Shown: piece by piece, positions 6,301 to 6,676 of the stretch | How the letters are laid out: each line of letters starts with the position of its first letter | Numbering within the stretch: the first letter of the stretch is position 1 | Assembly: GCA_021844725.1 (NCBI GenBank) | Contig: JAKBSX010000164.1 | Span: 1-6,676, forward strand | DNA length: 6,676 nt | Direction: 5' to 3' | Source of the DNA: Actinomycetes bacterium | GTDB taxonomy: Bacteria > Actinomycetota > Acidimicrobiia > Acidimicrobiales > Acidimicrobiaceae | The notes under the pieces: model-generated | The model's database searches: none | What the model saw: only the letters and a program-made list of their open reading frames with translations | What the model was told of the DNA's origin: nothing | Program-made: the position numbers and the translations under genes

Positions 6301-6676
6301 ATGATCAGCTACGCTTTCGCAGTAGTAGCAATCGCGGGGGCATCGCTGATTCCTGCATACGTTTCGCTTTATGCTTTCACAAATCTAAAGATTCAAACAC
6401 GATACCTTGCTGCCATAGGTCTTGGTCTAGCCATATGGTTTTTCTTCGACACATTCAACGATGCGGATCAGCTTGATGTAAACCAACAATTCACCGGAGG
6501 AGTGCCGCATATCGCTCACATCTTCATCTTTTGTGCGGGAATAGCAATTCTGGCAATCTTCGATTACTTTGTGCTTTCAAAGCCCTACGATCAGGAAACA
6601 GCGCCTAACATTCAACCACCTTATTGGAAATCACTTGTCTTACTTCCCATTGCAATTGCCTTTGTGATGGGAATAC
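6301..6676 (+). CDS. ZIP-family metal transporter, N-terminal half, cut by window end
   Basis: ATG 6301 opens a frame that runs off the right edge after 125 complete codons. It has three hydrophobic helices, near residues 3-26, 35-50 and 72-92, corresponding in order to ZIP TM1-3. A polar loop (about 94-111) then leads into the start of TM4. The second helix ends in Phe-Phe-Asp-Thr-Phe-Asn-Asp, and a Pro-His-Ile-Ala-His motif begins the third; these polar residues sit where other ZIPs carry His and Glu. From 6582 on, the sequence is identical to the reverse complement of 4716-4622. Continuing it with 4621-4176 gives a complete 273-residue ZIP with the HSAAEG and HKFCE motifs in TM4 and TM5 (His126/Glu130, His162/Glu166). 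The metal cannot be told from sequence; zinc, iron and manganese are typical for ZIPs. Confidence 0.75.
   Translation, partial: MISYAFAVVAIAGASLIPAYVSLYAFTNLKIQTRYLAAIGLGLAIWFFFDTFNDADQLDVNQQFTGGVPHIAHIFIFCAGIAILAIFDYFVLSKPYDQETAPNIQPPYWKSLVLLPIAIAFVMGI
6582..6676 (+). repeat. Copy 2 of the perfect 95-bp inverted repeat, reaching the window end
   Basis: This is the exact reverse complement of 4622-4716. The base before it (6581, A) breaks the match. The repeat ends exactly with the window, as expected if the contig stops where it re-enters sequence already used. Confidence 0.97.

Noticed and set aside
4717..6581. Segment between the inverted repeats as an insertion sequence or transposon
   Set aside because: It has no transposase, recombinase or target-site duplication, and the repeats are internal to a host-type transporter gene.

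Overview
The window looks archaeal and is probably from a thaumarchaeote-like (TACK) lineage. The reasons are: many small multi-pass membrane proteins, GTG and TTG starts, AT-rich TATA-like boxes placed for leaderless or short-leader transcripts, a membrane-anchored cupredoxin, and traces of an archaeal tandem winged-helix regulator. The lineage is inferred from style, because no taxonomic marker gene is present. There are no rRNA, tRNA, CRISPR or transposase genes, and no gene-free stretch longer than 300 bases.

Layout. A membrane protein of unknown function (2-640, +) is open at the left edge. It converges on a block of minus-strand genes: a six-segment membrane protein resembling DUF1404 (673-1272), a 710-residue polytopic NapH/NosR-like iron-sulfur protein (1415-3547), an anchored cupredoxin (3558-4148), and the C-terminal half of a ZIP-type metal transporter (4176 to about 4716). 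A minus-strand membrane-protein fragment (4690-5004) follows, divergent from a plus-strand set: a three-segment membrane protein (5077-5409), a frameshifted small membrane protein (5511-5799), a tandem winged-helix regulator whose domains lie in three different frames (5811-6181), and the N-terminal half of a ZIP-type transporter (6301 to the right edge).

The key structural observation is a perfect 95-bp inverted repeat: 4622-4716 is the reverse complement of 6582-6676, and the second copy runs to the last base of the window. It lies inside ZIP coding sequence. Joining the N-terminal half at 6301-6676 to the C-terminal half at 4621-4176 gives one uninterrupted 273-residue ZIP transporter. As presented, the C-terminal half is instead joined out of frame to an unrelated gene. 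Flipping 4717-6581 would restore the transporter and put seven genes on one strand: small membrane protein, small membrane protein, regulator, ZIP transporter, cupredoxin, Fe-S membrane protein, DUF1404-like protein. The shown order is therefore either a fold-back chimera or misassembly, or a real inversion.

Taken together, the restored cluster suggests a regulated membrane module linking transition-metal transport (ZIP) with extracytoplasmic copper electron transfer (cupredoxin) and a membrane Fe-S redox protein. The cupredoxin has an unusual ligand pattern, with amicyanin-like Cys-x2-His-x2-Met spacing plus the extra Cys expected of a CuA site. The Fe-S protein has a Val at one cluster Cys position. 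That these genes work together is inference from gene order.
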